Below are positions 9,107 through 17,041 of a stretch of DNA of 64,000 bases, piece by piece (the stretch's first letter is position 1; each line of letters begins with the position of its first letter). The stretch is from Guptibacillus hwajinpoensis (GTDB lineage: Bacteria > Bacillota > Bacilli > Bacillales > Guptibacillaceae), in assembly GCF_020524165.1 (NCBI RefSeq), contig NZ_JAIVKU010000003.1, forward strand, positions 204,135 to 268,134, given 5' to 3'. The notes under the pieces are model-generated. The model did not search any database, was not told the origin of the DNA, and saw nothing but the letters and a program-made list of their open reading frames with translations. The translations under genes and the position numbers were made by a program.

Positions 9107-11179
9107 TTAGTTTGATTTGCTAATTTCCACCGGTACGAGGACTGGGGAAATCCCATTTTCTCCGTGGCCTGCTTGAATTTGGGGAACCATGTCGCCGTCC
9201 GTATTACCTGAATCATCATCCTTCTTATAGAAGTCACCCGTATCCCAGAACTCGCTTGCCTGCATTCCTTGATCAAGGGCTGGACCGTCAATGACTTGAT
9301 TGTAGAAGTCAGTATAGCGTTGGGTGATCATTTCACGCTCGAGATTCTCAGGAGTCTCCTGATCTGAGCCAGTGTTCGTAAGTGTTAGTAAGGCGTTTCT
9401 CAAAACGGCTGAAACGGCACCAGCTGTTTTGGGGCTGTATGACATCGTATCATCAGATGTATAGTAGGCGTTTGCTTCATCATTCCATAGTTCATTATCC
9501 ATCGTGACGTATAGCTGTCTCGCTGCGTCACGGTATTTCGCATCATCTGTTGCAAGGTAAGCTGCTGTTAAGCCGCGAATCGCACCAAGGTTAGCCTCAA
9601 GGGTCGTGTTGTTACTTGCTTTCTTTTCATTGAGGTCATAACTTTCTGCTGCAAGTCCTGAATCTAGAATAAGCTCATTCATAATGAACTCGGCTTGCTT
9701 TTTCATCATCTCAATCGCTCGTTTACCTTCATCCGTTCCTAACCCTTCCGCATCTTCTCCGCTCGCATATCCAACTGGAAGGCCATCAATGGCGCGTTGG
9801 AAAATACGAAGGGATTCAACTGTATAGCCTGCATCAAACGTGTGCACCGTCTGCCCTTGTTCTTGACCGTTGTTTTCACTTACAAAGGTGCCGGCTTCTT
9901 GATTAAAATGCATGGCGTCGATATTATGAAAGACTGCGAGCATAATATCACGATTCACGGTATAAGCATCATTTGAATCGACATCATTACTAGGATCGGC
10001 ATCAAGGTTTTCCTTAGGTGCCGAAGTAAACGGTTCTCCGTCAAACAGTGCCTGGAATGAAGGGGCAACCTGTTTGTTTTCTGAACGCTGATCCGTCATA
10101 CCAAAAAATTCAGACGTTGGCCAAAGCATCGCCCATTGATCTTCCAATAGAGAGCGTGAATCGGTTACTTCGAGACTGCCTGCATCAGGAGCTACACCAT
10201 CACTGCTTTCTGTAACGCTTACCTGGTGTGGTAAGTAGATGAAACCGTTCGATGGATCATAGTTCCTAACGTTAGCAGCTTGTTTTTCTTTGCTAGAGTC
10301 ATAGAATAATTGGTCATTGATAAAATTGATCTTATTCCAGATTTCATCCGTTAAGATCATCCCCTGCATGCCATCAGCGGAACTGACACCAAGAGCAATA
10401 GTGTTATCATCGTCATCTTTCGCCGTTTCACCTGCAAGTTCTTCATCTCCATCAATCGTATGGAACCCGCCAAGAAAATCTCCAGCCCATAGCGCTTGCT
10501 TTAAGAATGTTGCGCCGTAAGCCGAAGGCGTCAAGATTTTATCCATTCCTTCGCGGTCCCAGCGAAGAGAGTCAAAGTTCACCTGATAATTCGGCACGTA
10601 TGTATTATCATCACCAGATGCGTATTCTTCTGTATCGACTTGTTCAGCATAATGGGGATCGCCACTTGAATATTCAATCGTTGTCGGATACATATTTCGG
10701 AAAATCTCTTCCTGTGGATAACCGACTGAGTCAGCTAGTGAAAGAAACCGTTCTGAAAGCCATTCTTCTGGTTTTTGATTCGTTTCTTTTGCAGAGGCTT
10801 TTATAACTGGTCCATTTATAAGATGTATGCCGAGTCCTGATTTTTCTACAACTTCATACATCGCTTCCTCGGAATACTCATACGATTCAATGCCGGCTGT
10901 ATAATCGAATGGCGTAGGACTATCGACATTCTTTGAATCAAGAACATCAAGATCAAGGCCAAGGCTTTCAGCAAGCGGTTCGCCTGATAGTTCAAACTCC
11001 GCATAAGCAAACATGTTGCCGAATGTATCAAAATTGTAGTCAGCTACTTCAACATGATAAGCTGGTTTGGTTTCTTCTTTTGTAGTCCCACTTGATTCTT
11101 CGCTTGTATTGGACGAACACCCAGCAATCAATAGTGTAGAAGCGAGAAGAGCAGAGATCGTCTGTTTTTTATGTATCAC
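9107..11179 (-). CDS. large secreted lipoprotein in Fur-box operon
   Basis: About 690 residues with lipobox LLIAGCSS, Cys21 from the proposed GTG start. AAGGGGT about 9 bp upstream supports that GTG over the open frame reaching 11221, whose 5' end would overlap the operator. The mature part is acidic and soluble. The C-terminal half (EANLGAIRGLTAAYLATDD, YRDAARQLYVTMDNELWNDE) has paired-helix spacing like an alpha/alpha-toroid. No enzyme family was recognised. It is first in the operon with the propeller-cytochrome, so the two probably work together outside the cell under iron control. Confidence 0.78.
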   Translation of the reverse strand: MIHKKQTISALLASTLLIAGCSSNTSEESSGTTKEETKPAYHVEVADYNFDTFGNMFAYAEFELSGEPLAESLGLDLDVLDSKNVDSPTPFDYTAGIESYEYSEEAMYEVVEKSGLGIHLINGPVIKASAKETNQKPEEWLSERFLSLADSVGYPQEEIFRNMYPTTIEYSSGDPHYAEQVDTEEYASGDDNTYVPNYQVNFDSLRWDREGMDKILTPSAYGATFLKQALWAGDFLGGFHTIDGDEELAGETAKDDDDNTIALGVSSADGMQGMILTDEIWNKINFINDQLFYDSSKEKQAANVRNYDPSNGFIYLPHQVSVTESSDGVAPDAGSLEVTDSRSLLEDQWAMLWPTSEFFGMTDQRSENKQVAPSFQALFDGEPFTSAPKENLDADPSNDVDSNDAYTVNRDIMLAVFHNIDAMHFNQEAGTFVSENNGQEQGQTVHTFDAGYTVESLRIFQRAIDGLPVGYASGEDAEGLGTDEGKRAIEMMKKQAEFIMNELILDSGLAAESYDLNEKKASNNTTLEANLGAIRGLTAAYLATDDAKYRDAARQLYVTMDNELWNDEANAYYTSDDTMSYSPKTAGAVSAVLRNALLTLTNTGSDQETPENLEREMITQRYTDFYNQVIDGPALDQGMQASEFWDTGDFYKKDDDSGNTDGDMVPQIQAGHGENGISPVLVPVEISKSN

Positions 11180-11202
11180 GCTGTGCAACCCCTTTTGAGT
11201 AG

Positions 11203-11221
11203 TAATGATAATCATTATCAC
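11203..11221. promoter_or_regulatory. Fur box
   Basis: TAATGATAATCATTATCAC contains the core palindrome TGATAATCATTATCA of the Fur consensus and lies about 25-40 bp before the GTG of the 690-residue lipoprotein gene. It predicts iron repression of the lipoprotein/cytochrome operon. Consensus knowledge is from B. subtilis Fur. Confidence 0.85.
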
Positions 11222-11315
11222 TAGTTTAGTATAAAGAAAGAGATGTTATATGTAAACCCTTTAATAAGAGGAGAATTGGAGAAGAAAATCATGTTTTCGA
11301 TCGGTGCAAGGAAAT

Positions 11316-11350
11316 GAAAAAGAAGCAATGGGGGCGTCCCATCGCTTCAA
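11316..11350 (-). terminator. terminator of the Nudix gene
   Basis: On the minus strand GAAGCGATGGG and CCCATTGCTTC arms with TTTTT after them. The hairpin begins within the last codons of the Nudix gene. Confidence 0.85.
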
Positions 11351-11808
11351 GATAACTCGTGCTTGGTATTGAAGTAATCCATGATCATTCTTCTATGGCT
11401 GCCAACCATCTGATCAGGCAGATTTGTAGAAGAGAAAGTATCAAATGCTAGACTTTCCTTTGATAAAGTGAGTTCTCCATCGTATTCATTCGTAACATAA
11501 GCGGTGGTGACGGAATAGAATTCATCTCCGTTATCCGCTTTCGTGAAAAATTCCTTGCCAGAATAAAGCTTGAAAAGTATGAGGTTCCGAATGGCTAACC
11601 CCGTTTCTTCAAGGGACTCTCTTATCGCGGTTTCCTCGGTTGATTCACCTGGCTCCATCAATCCTCCAGGCAATCCCCATCGTTTCCTTCGTTCGTTCCG
11701 CTGTTGAAGAAGGATTTCATCTTTTTCGTTCAGAATAAGTGCGACAGCCCCAACCAAAATAAGTGGCCGTTGCCCAACGAGCTCGCGCAGTTCTTTCACA
11801 TAATTCAT
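11347..11808 (-). CDS. Nudix hydrolase
   Basis: The 153-residue protein has a full Nudix box (GLMEPGESTEETAIRESLEE followed by TGL), which binds the metal for hydrolysis of nucleoside diphosphate derivatives. LLQQRNERRKRWGLPGG precedes it, as in MutT-like enzymes. AAGGAG about 8 bp before ATG 11806-11808 decides the start; a GTG 9 bp upstream lies inside the ribosome site. The substrate is not predictable. Confidence 0.92.
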   Translation of the reverse strand: MNYVKELRELVGQRPLILVGAVALILNEKDEILLQQRNERRKRWGLPGGLMEPGESTEETAIRESLEETGLAIRNLILFKLYSGKEFFTKADNGDEFYSVTTAYVTNEYDGELTLSKESLAFDTFSSTNLPDQMVGSHRRMIMDYFNTKHELS

Positions 11809-11835
11809 GTCGATCACTCCTTATCTTCTTTCCTA

Positions 11836-12642
11836 TTATAATGGAAGATCTCTTTTTGAGAAGACAAGAATGGCCACTCCGTAGAGGACCGTACCTAGCA
11901 AGAAAAGGAACGTGATCATAGGCCAGACGTCGACAGTACCTCTCGCAATTTCAACGGGGCGAAAGGTTGAAAAGAGAGAAAGGTGAACCATCCAATCGAA
12001 CTTATCACTCATTTTTCCGATTAAGTCCATCCCGTAGAAAACGATCGTCAGTAACCCGGAAAGTCCAAGTGCCTGTCTCTCATCATTTAACAAGGATGAG
12101 AAGAGGAAGGAGTAGCCTGATATGACGTAGAATAATAGAATTCCGACAAGGTTCACATTCAAAAACGTCATGGCTTCAAATGGTTTATCCTCAATTAATA
12201 CTTCTGTGCCAATCACTCCTGCAAGTGCAGTTGTTATTCCGATAATCAGAAGCCCTGTGATTAAGACAATGGCTTGAGTGATGGCGATTTTCTTTCGAGA
12301 GTTCGGCGTAGCGAGAATATAAGCCATCGAACCACGATCAATGTGACGGGCCATTAGTTGGGAGGCAGTCATTAAACAAAAAATCGACAAAATCACAACG
12401 TATAGTAACCCATAATATTCACCTGCAATAAAGTCACTTACATGCTGAAATCCACCTTCCATCCCAAAGGCAGCCAGGAAGCTTTCTGGCATAGATTCCA
12501 TTAAATCATTTAGTCCAGGCGCATCTGCGATTGATGGATAAATACCGATGATCAAAAGAAGATATAGAGCAGAACCAATCGCATAGCTCGAAATCGATTT
12601 CGCATGAACCTTTAACATTTTTGCATATAAGGTCATGTTCAT
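11836..12642 (-). CDS. ABC-2 type exporter permease
   Basis: A 268-residue protein with about six hydrophobic segments (for example YALYLLLIIGIYP-like, VVILSIFCLMTASQ, AIVLITGLLIIGITTALAG, FLFLLGTVLYGVAILVF). The motif ARHIDRGSMAYILATPNSRKK is typical of ABC-2 drug or lantibiotic exporter permeases. Its start overlaps the end of the ATPase gene by 4 bp (ATGA), so translation is coupled. Export of an antibiotic or peptide is plausible, but the substrate is unknown. Confidence 0.88.
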   Translation of the reverse strand: MNMTLYAKMLKVHAKSISSYAIGSALYLLLIIGIYPSIADAPGLNDLMESMPESFLAAFGMEGGFQHVSDFIAGEYYGLLYVVILSIFCLMTASQLMARHIDRGSMAYILATPNSRKKIAITQAIVLITGLLIIGITTALAGVIGTEVLIEDKPFEAMTFLNVNLVGILLFYVISGYSFLFSSLLNDERQALGLSGLLTIVFYGMDLIGKMSDKFDWMVHLSLFSTFRPVEIARGTVDVWPMITFLFLLGTVLYGVAILVFSKRDLPL

Positions 12643-13526
12643 GATGGGTCCGCCTCCTTGTTATAGTAATTCAGAAAGACTTCTTCAAGGTTCTGTTCAT
12701 GAATATCAATGTTTCGAACCTGGTAATCTCCTAACGCACGAATAAATTGATTGTAGTCTCCTTGAACAGCAATTTCTGCGCGGTTATCAGTGGTTGACAC
12801 AACGTCGAGAGGACTTTGCTTTATGCGCTTAGCTTCTTCCTCACTCGCAAATGTCACATCAAAAAGACGACGCTGTTTTTGTTGAAGATCATGGATATTT
12901 TCAACAACAACAATTTTGCCATCTTTAATAATGGCGGCTCGATCACACGTGCGTTCAATTTCTGAAAAGCTATGAGAGGACATTAAAAATGTAGTGCCTT
13001 TTTCTTTTTGTTCCATCACGATTTCAATGAATATCCGTTGCATGAGTGGATCCAGACCGGAGGTGGGTTCATCGAGTATGATCACTTCTGGTTCATGCAT
13101 AAAAGCAGCCACGATACCGACTTTCTGCTTCATTCCCTTTGACATTTTCCGGATCGGGGTTTTTACATCGAACTGTAGTCGATGGATAAGCTCGTCGCGA
13201 TAGGAAGTTTGCTTCATTCCTCTCATTCCCCCTACAAGATTAAGAAAAGCCATCCCGTTCATGCCATCCAGAAAAGAGATCTCACCAGGTAAGTAACCAA
13301 TCTTTTCTTGGATCTTAGCCGCATCTTTCCATGTATCCATCCCGTCGATCGTTGCTTTTCCTTTTGACGGTTTTATGAATCCCATTAAGTGACGGATCGT
13401 TGTTGATTTACCGGCCCCGTTTGGCCCGAGAAATCCGAATACTTCTCCTTTTGGAATGGAGAATGTAACATCAAAAATCCCTTTTCCATTTGAAAATTTT
13501 TTAGTTAAGCCGTTTAATTCAATCAT
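12639..13526 (-). CDS. ABC exporter ATP-binding protein
   Basis: The 295-residue ATPase shows Walker A GPNGAGKST (about 34-42), signature MSKGMKQKVGI, Walker B VIILDEPTSGLD and the switch SSHS. A C-terminal extension after about residue 220 is typical of BcrA/CcmA-type exporters. It is the promoter-proximal gene of a two-gene operon and is divergent from a TetR gene, which probably represses it. Confidence 0.93.
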   Translation of the reverse strand: MIELNGLTKKFSNGKGIFDVTFSIPKGEVFGFLGPNGAGKSTTIRHLMGFIKPSKGKATIDGMDTWKDAAKIQEKIGYLPGEISFLDGMNGMAFLNLVGGMRGMKQTSYRDELIHRLQFDVKTPIRKMSKGMKQKVGIVAAFMHEPEVIILDEPTSGLDPLMQRIFIEIVMEQKEKGTTFLMSSHSFSEIERTCDRAAIIKDGKIVVVENIHDLQQKQRRLFDVTFASEEEAKRIKQSPLDVVSTTDNRAEIAVQGDYNQFIRALGDYQVRNIDIHEQNLEEVFLNYYNKEADPS

Positions 13527-13549
13527 TGAGGTTCCCCCTCAGTCAAATT

Positions 13550-13644
13550 TTGAACTATTACTTAATATATATTTCATTTTCATCATAAATGACTGCAACA
13601 AATTAATCAATATTTACTGAACTCAAATTTAATTAATAGTTCAA
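13550..13644. promoter_or_regulatory. divergent promoter region with inverted operator-like arms
   Basis: TTGAACTATTA (13550-13560) recurs in inverse orientation as TAATAGTTCAA (13634-13644), one copy near each gene of the divergent ABC/TetR pair. The second copy lies just before a TATACT -10-like hexamer (13652-13657). The arrangement suits a TetR-family repressor acting on both promoters. Confidence 0.5.
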
Positions 13645-13667
13645 TAAATGCTATACTAAGAGTGGTG

Positions 13668-14288
13668 ATGAAAATGAATGGATTTGAATTGCGAAAACAA
13701 CAAAAGCGTAAAAATATTATGGACGCTGCTTTTGGGCTATTTAATAAAGAAGGCGTTAAAAAGGTGAAAATTAGTGATATTGCGAAGCATGCAGATGTTT
13801 CTCAAGTGACGATTTACAATCATTTTACTAGTAAGGAAGAACTCGTTCGAGCGGTGCTGAAGGATTACATGCATCAACAGTTTGGGGCATTTAAAGAATT
13901 AATGCAGAAAGAGCATTCGTTCGCTGAACTGATTGAGTTTATTGTTTTTGAGAAACATAAAGCTGTTCAAAGTCTGGATCCATCGCTACTTCAAGAAATG
14001 CTTACGGCGGATGAAGAATTGAAAGAGTATGTCGACCATTTCTACCGTACGCAAACTCTTCCCCTGTTCGTTCAGCTCCTTGAAAAGGCACGTGAGCGAG
14101 GAGAAATTAATGCGTCACTTTCAATGGAAGCGATTATGTTTTACCTTAATGCATTAAAAACAGAGGTACAGCGAGTTCCAGCTAAAACCTGGTCAGAGCG
14201 AAAAGATTTTCTAGATGATGTTCTGCAACTCTTTTTTTATGGTTTAAGCGGTGGTTCTGTATCCAGTAGGAATAAATCTGAATCATGA
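13668..14288 (+). CDS. TetR family transcriptional regulator
   Basis: About 206 residues with an N-terminal TetR helix-turn-helix (KISDIAKHADVSQVTIYNHF, then TSKEELVRAV). The C-terminal ligand domain is family-variable. It is transcribed away from an ABC exporter operon, which it probably controls. GTG and ATG codons in GTGGTGATGAAAATG make the exact start uncertain by up to 12 bp. Confidence 0.92.
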   Translation: MKMNGFELRKQQKRKNIMDAAFGLFNKEGVKKVKISDIAKHADVSQVTIYNHFTSKEELVRAVLKDYMHQQFGAFKELMQKEHSFAELIEFIVFEKHKAVQSLDPSLLQEMLTADEELKEYVDHFYRTQTLPLFVQLLEKARERGEINASLSMEAIMFYLNALKTEVQRVPAKTWSERKDFLDDVLQLFFYGLSGGSVSSRNKSES

Positions 14289-14292
14289 TTCA
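14279..14292. other. 14-bp perfect palindrome over the TetR stop codon
   Basis: TGAATCATGATTCA is a perfect palindrome containing the TGA stop of the TetR gene. It lies upstream of the small FbpB-like gene and could be an operator. No known consensus was matched. Confidence 0.3.
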
Positions 14293-14401
14293 TAAACTGA
14301 AATGTGTGTAAATTTTCACAAAATTTTAATAGTTTGTTAACTTATCTAACGTACTCCTGTTGTATAATGAACTCATACAGAGGGAAAGTTGGTGAATTTT
14401 G

Positions 14402-14521
14402 TTGAAAAAGCTGAAAAAATTAACTTTTAAACAGCTCGTTGATCAAAATAAAGCAGAACTTCTTAAAAATGAAAAAGAACTTGCTGAAATAGAAAAACGA
14501 ATTGATAATCGACACGTATAA
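14402..14521 (+). CDS. FbpB-like small basic protein
   Basis: A 39-residue basic helical protein (MKKLKKLTFKQLVDQNKAEL ... EIEKRIDNRHV) resembling FbpB, a Fur-regulated small protein that helps the sRNA FsrA act on iron-rich targets in B. subtilis. The start is TTG at 14402 behind TTGGTGA. TATAAT at 14363-14368 is a likely -10 box, and a strong terminator follows. No Fur box is visible upstream, so iron control is not supported by the sequence itself. Confidence 0.72.
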   Translation: MKKLKKLTFKQLVDQNKAELLKNEKELAEIEKRIDNRHV

Positions 14522-14528
14522 ATGAAAG

Positions 14529-14557
14529 AAAACAGCCGGCAAGCGGCTGTTTTTTTG
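14529..14557 (+). terminator. Rho-independent terminator
   Basis: AACAGCCG, a CAAG-containing loop and CGGCTGTT followed by T7. It ends the FbpB-like gene. Confidence 0.92.
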
Positions 14558-14621
14558 TGTTTTAATGAACCTCTATTGAAAGTCATTTCTTATGCTAAAC
14601 TAAGGAAAGGAGGGGATTTCT

Positions 14622-15266
14622 GTGGCGAAATTAATCAGCGTAAATGTTGGTAAACCCGTTGAAACGACTTACAAAGGAAAGCCGATTTCAACAGCTATCT
14701 ACAAACAGCCTGTTCGTGAATCGGTTTACGTCTCACATGTTCAAGTTGAAGGTGATGGTCAAGCGGATCTTGTTCATCACGGTGGATCTGAAAAAGCAAT
14801 TTGTGTTTACCCCATCGAACATTATGAGTACTGGGAAAAGAACCTTGGACGTGAATTGGAGGTAGGCGCATTCGGTGAGAACTTTACAGTATCCGGTCTA
14901 GATGAGAAAGAAGCTCGGATTGGGGATATTTATCAAATCGGCGGCATAAAAGTTCAGGTTAGTTTACCGAGACAGCCTTGTTTTAAGCTTGCTAAGAAGT
15001 TTGAAGTTGAGAATATGCATTTATTTGTAATGGAAAATGGTTATAGCGGGTATTATTTGCGAGTATTAGAAGAGGGGCACGTGACCGTTCAAGATGACAT
15101 TATCCTTGAACATCGACCTGATCATGATGTAACAGTTGCCTTGATTAACCGAGTGACGTATAAGGATCGAACCGATCGTGAAGGACTTGAGAAAGCGCTA
15201 CTTGCGAAAGAGCTTAATGAGAGCTGGTATGATAAATTAAGCAAGCAGCTAAGCGCGCTCAATTAG
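14622..15266 (+). CDS. MOSC domain protein (YiiM family)
   Basis: The 214-residue protein has the MOSC fold motifs LVHHGGSEKAICVYPIEHY, GAFGENFTVSGL and the conserved cysteine in LPRQPCFKLA, which holds molybdenum cofactor in relatives such as YiiM. YiiM-type proteins reduce N-hydroxylated compounds. The start is GTG 14622 with AAAGGAGGGG upstream. It is a single gene with its own terminator. Confidence 0.92.
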   Translation: MAKLISVNVGKPVETTYKGKPISTAIYKQPVRESVYVSHVQVEGDGQADLVHHGGSEKAICVYPIEHYEYWEKNLGRELEVGAFGENFTVSGLDEKEARIGDIYQIGGIKVQVSLPRQPCFKLAKKFEVENMHLFVMENGYSGYYLRVLEEGHVTVQDDIILEHRPDHDVTVALINRVTYKDRTDREGLEKALLAKELNESWYDKLSKQLSALN

Positions 15267-15276
15267 CGCGCTTTTA
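15250..15276. terminator. shared terminator
   Basis: AGCGCGCT...AGCGCGCT with CAATT in the loop, followed by TTTT. It ends the MOSC gene; the minus-strand small membrane gene ends at the same place. Confidence 0.8.
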
Positions 15277-15363
15277 TTTCTTAGCCATACGGTAGTAAAA
15301 AATAATCAGCATAATGATCGTAAGAAATGTAACGGTATATTTGACTATTTGCATAACCTCCAT
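15274..15363 (-). CDS. 29-residue single-span membrane peptide
   Basis: The frame encodes MEVMQIVKYTVTFLTIIMLI, continuing IFYYRMAKK. It is one hydrophobic helix with a basic end, so it would cross the membrane once. GAGGAG 7 bp before the ATG at 15361-15363 is a good ribosome site, and the shared terminator lies at its stop. Such tiny membrane proteins are common in Bacillaceae; function unknown. Confidence 0.5.
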   Translation of the reverse strand: MEVMQIVKYTVTFLTIIMLIIFYYRMAKK

Positions 15364-15378
15364 CGATTTCTCCTCATT

Positions 15379-15409
15379 TAAAAAGCTGGAACCAAATGGA
15401 TCCAGCTCT
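15379..15409 (-). terminator. terminator of the HU gene
   Basis: On the minus strand AGCTGGATCC and GGTTCCAGCT arms followed by TTTT, 8 bp after the HU stop. Confidence 0.88.
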
Positions 15410-15416
15410 GATAATG

Positions 15417-15689
15417 TTAAACAACCTTTTCTTTTAATGCTTTCCCGGGTTTAAAAGCAGGCGTCTTGGAAGCTTGAATATGAATCTCTTCACCAGTCTG
15501 AGGGTTGCGCCCTTTACGAGCCGAGCGTTCTCTCACTTCAAAGTTACCAAATCCAACAAGCTGAACCTTTTCTCCTTTAGCAAGTGCTTCAGCGATCGTA
15601 TCCATTAATGTGTCTACCACTCTTGCAGTATCTTTCTTTGACATCTCGGCCCGTTCTGCAACAGTAGTGAGAAGTTCCGCTTTATTCAT
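15417..15689 (-). CDS. hup: HU family DNA-binding protein
   Basis: A 90-residue nucleoid protein, the usual HU length. It has [20 protein letters not shown], the [20 protein letters not shown] arm region and the [15 protein letters not shown] tail. It bends and compacts DNA as a dimer. The main hbs gene normally lies elsewhere (near spoIVA in B. subtilis), so this stand-alone gene may be an additional HU. Confidence 0.95.
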   Translation of the reverse strand: MNKAELLTTVAERAEMSKKDTARVVDTLMDTIAEALAKGEKVQLVGFGNFEVRERSARKGRNPQTGEEIHIQASKTPAFKPGKALKEKVV

Positions 15690-15778
15690 CGTGTATCATC
15701 CTTTCTAATTTTGCTAGTTTTTCATGCTATGTCACCATTTTTACCAGTCTACATCTGTTTTATACGTATTAAAGAAAA

Positions 15779-15808
15779 TAAAAAAGAGATTCTAATCGAA
15801 TCTCAGGT
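15779..15808 (-). terminator. terminator of the FbpA-like gene
   Basis: On the minus strand TGAGATTCGA and TAGAATCTC arms followed by TTTTTT. Confidence 0.85.
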
Positions 15809-15820
15809 TGATCTAAGATA

Positions 15821-15979
15821 TTAATAGTTGGATAGTTGTTTGTACTCTTTTTCAAGATCCGTAAGTGTACAGTGATACAGATGGTGGTCAGCGGTGGAAT
15901 AGGCTCCTGCCTCAATAAGCTTTGAAATGTAATAATTTCTCCGCTGCTCTAATGCTTTTCTGAGCTGATTGGTCTCCAT
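15821..15979 (-). CDS. FbpA family small protein
   Basis: A 52-residue protein (METNQLRKALEQRRNYYISK ... LYHCTLTDLEKEYKQLSNY) matching the Fur-regulated basic protein A family, with the pattern LR-A--RR--YI-KLI--G-Y---D--LY--TL-DLE-EY. AAGGAGGG lies 7 bp before the ATG, and a terminator follows. In B. subtilis FbpA is induced under iron starvation, but no Fur box is visible within 150 bp here. Confidence 0.75.
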   Translation of the reverse strand: METNQLRKALEQRRNYYISKLIEAGAYSTADHHLYHCTLTDLEKEYKQLSNY

Positions 15980-16129
15980 CAGCACACCCTCCTTAAAAAT
16001 TGTTATTCCCAGTATGTCCTGGTGCTATGCGTTTTAATCACCATCAGATGTGACAAATTGGCCATATAAGGTGGCGTTGTGTTTCCAGCATCAATCAAAA
16101 TCATTGGGAGAGAAATGAGATGATACATA

Positions 16130-16900
16130 TTGAATAAAGAGCAAATCATTCGTGCGATTGAAGCGATACAATGGGATTATGAAGAAGCCTTTGTACCTGA
16201 ATCTATTCACTATATTCAAAATGATGACCTCGTGATGATCAAAAATGAAAATTCAACAAGTGTCTATGCAAATAAGGTTGTTCGATTTTATCGAAGCGTG
16301 GCAGATGTAAAAGAGGTCATTGCGTACTTTAAAGGAAGTCCATTTTCATGGTGGGTGCGATCAAGCTCGAATTCTAGTGAACTAGAATCCGAGCTTAAGA
16401 CATTAGGCTTTCAGCATGAAGATACATACGTTGGTTTAGCGAAAATACTGACAGAAGAAGAAATCCCTTCGATCGATTTCTCATTTCGAGAAGTAACGAC
16501 GGAAGAAGATGTTGAAGCGCATGTGCAAGTCGCTGCGGAGATCTGGGGATATGACAGCGAGACGAAGCAGGCAGCCGTATATGAACGAGCTTCTTATCTA
16601 AAATGCCTTGATCGAAGAGGCGGATACACGCTTGTTCTCGATAATAATAAGCCAGTAGGATATTCGAATTATCGCTATAGTAAGGACGGGAAAGCAATTT
16701 ACTTAAGTGGAGCAGCTGTTCTACCAGAATATAGAGGGAAAGGCATCTATCGTAGTTTGTTAGCAGACCGTCTAATTGAAGCGAGAAAAAGAGGATGTGA
16801 GCTAGCAGTGACACAGGCAAGAGTTGGAATGTCTGAACCCATTCTCCGAAAGTCTGGTTTTCATGAATATGCAACCTTTAAACAGTACGTGAGAATATAG
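16130..16900 (+). CDS. GNAT family N-acetyltransferase
   Basis: A 256-residue protein whose C-terminal half (about 120-256) is a GNAT domain, with the acetyl-CoA loop in GAAVLPEYRGKGIYRSLLADR and the later VTQARVGMSEPILRKSGFHEY. The N-terminal half has no clear motif and may be a degenerate second GNAT domain. The start is TTG 16130 with a weak GAGATGAT ribosome site. Substrate unknown. Confidence 0.85.
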   Translation: MNKEQIIRAIEAIQWDYEEAFVPESIHYIQNDDLVMIKNENSTSVYANKVVRFYRSVADVKEVIAYFKGSPFSWWVRSSSNSSELESELKTLGFQHEDTYVGLAKILTEEEIPSIDFSFREVTTEEDVEAHVQVAAEIWGYDSETKQAAVYERASYLKCLDRRGGYTLVLDNNKPVGYSNYRYSKDGKAIYLSGAAVLPEYRGKGIYRSLLADRLIEARKRGCELAVTQARVGMSEPILRKSGFHEYATFKQYVRI

Positions 16901-17041
16901 CAAACAATTGATTATGAAGAAATTGTAAATTCGATGGTTTTTATGTAAAAAGGTAGGATCAAAGAGAAGAAATCGGGAATAGCTCAAAGTGAAGGGGCCT
17001 TCCTTCGCCTTCTTAAACTTTCGTTAAAAGGAGCTGTTCTG

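Noticed and set aside
10507..10806. 99-codon + strand frame inside the large lipoprotein gene
   Set aside because: Antisense shadow; no promoter, ribosome site or family match.
14290..14400. Fur box upstream of the FbpB-like gene
   Set aside because: No 7-1-7 GATAATGATTATC-type palindrome could be found.
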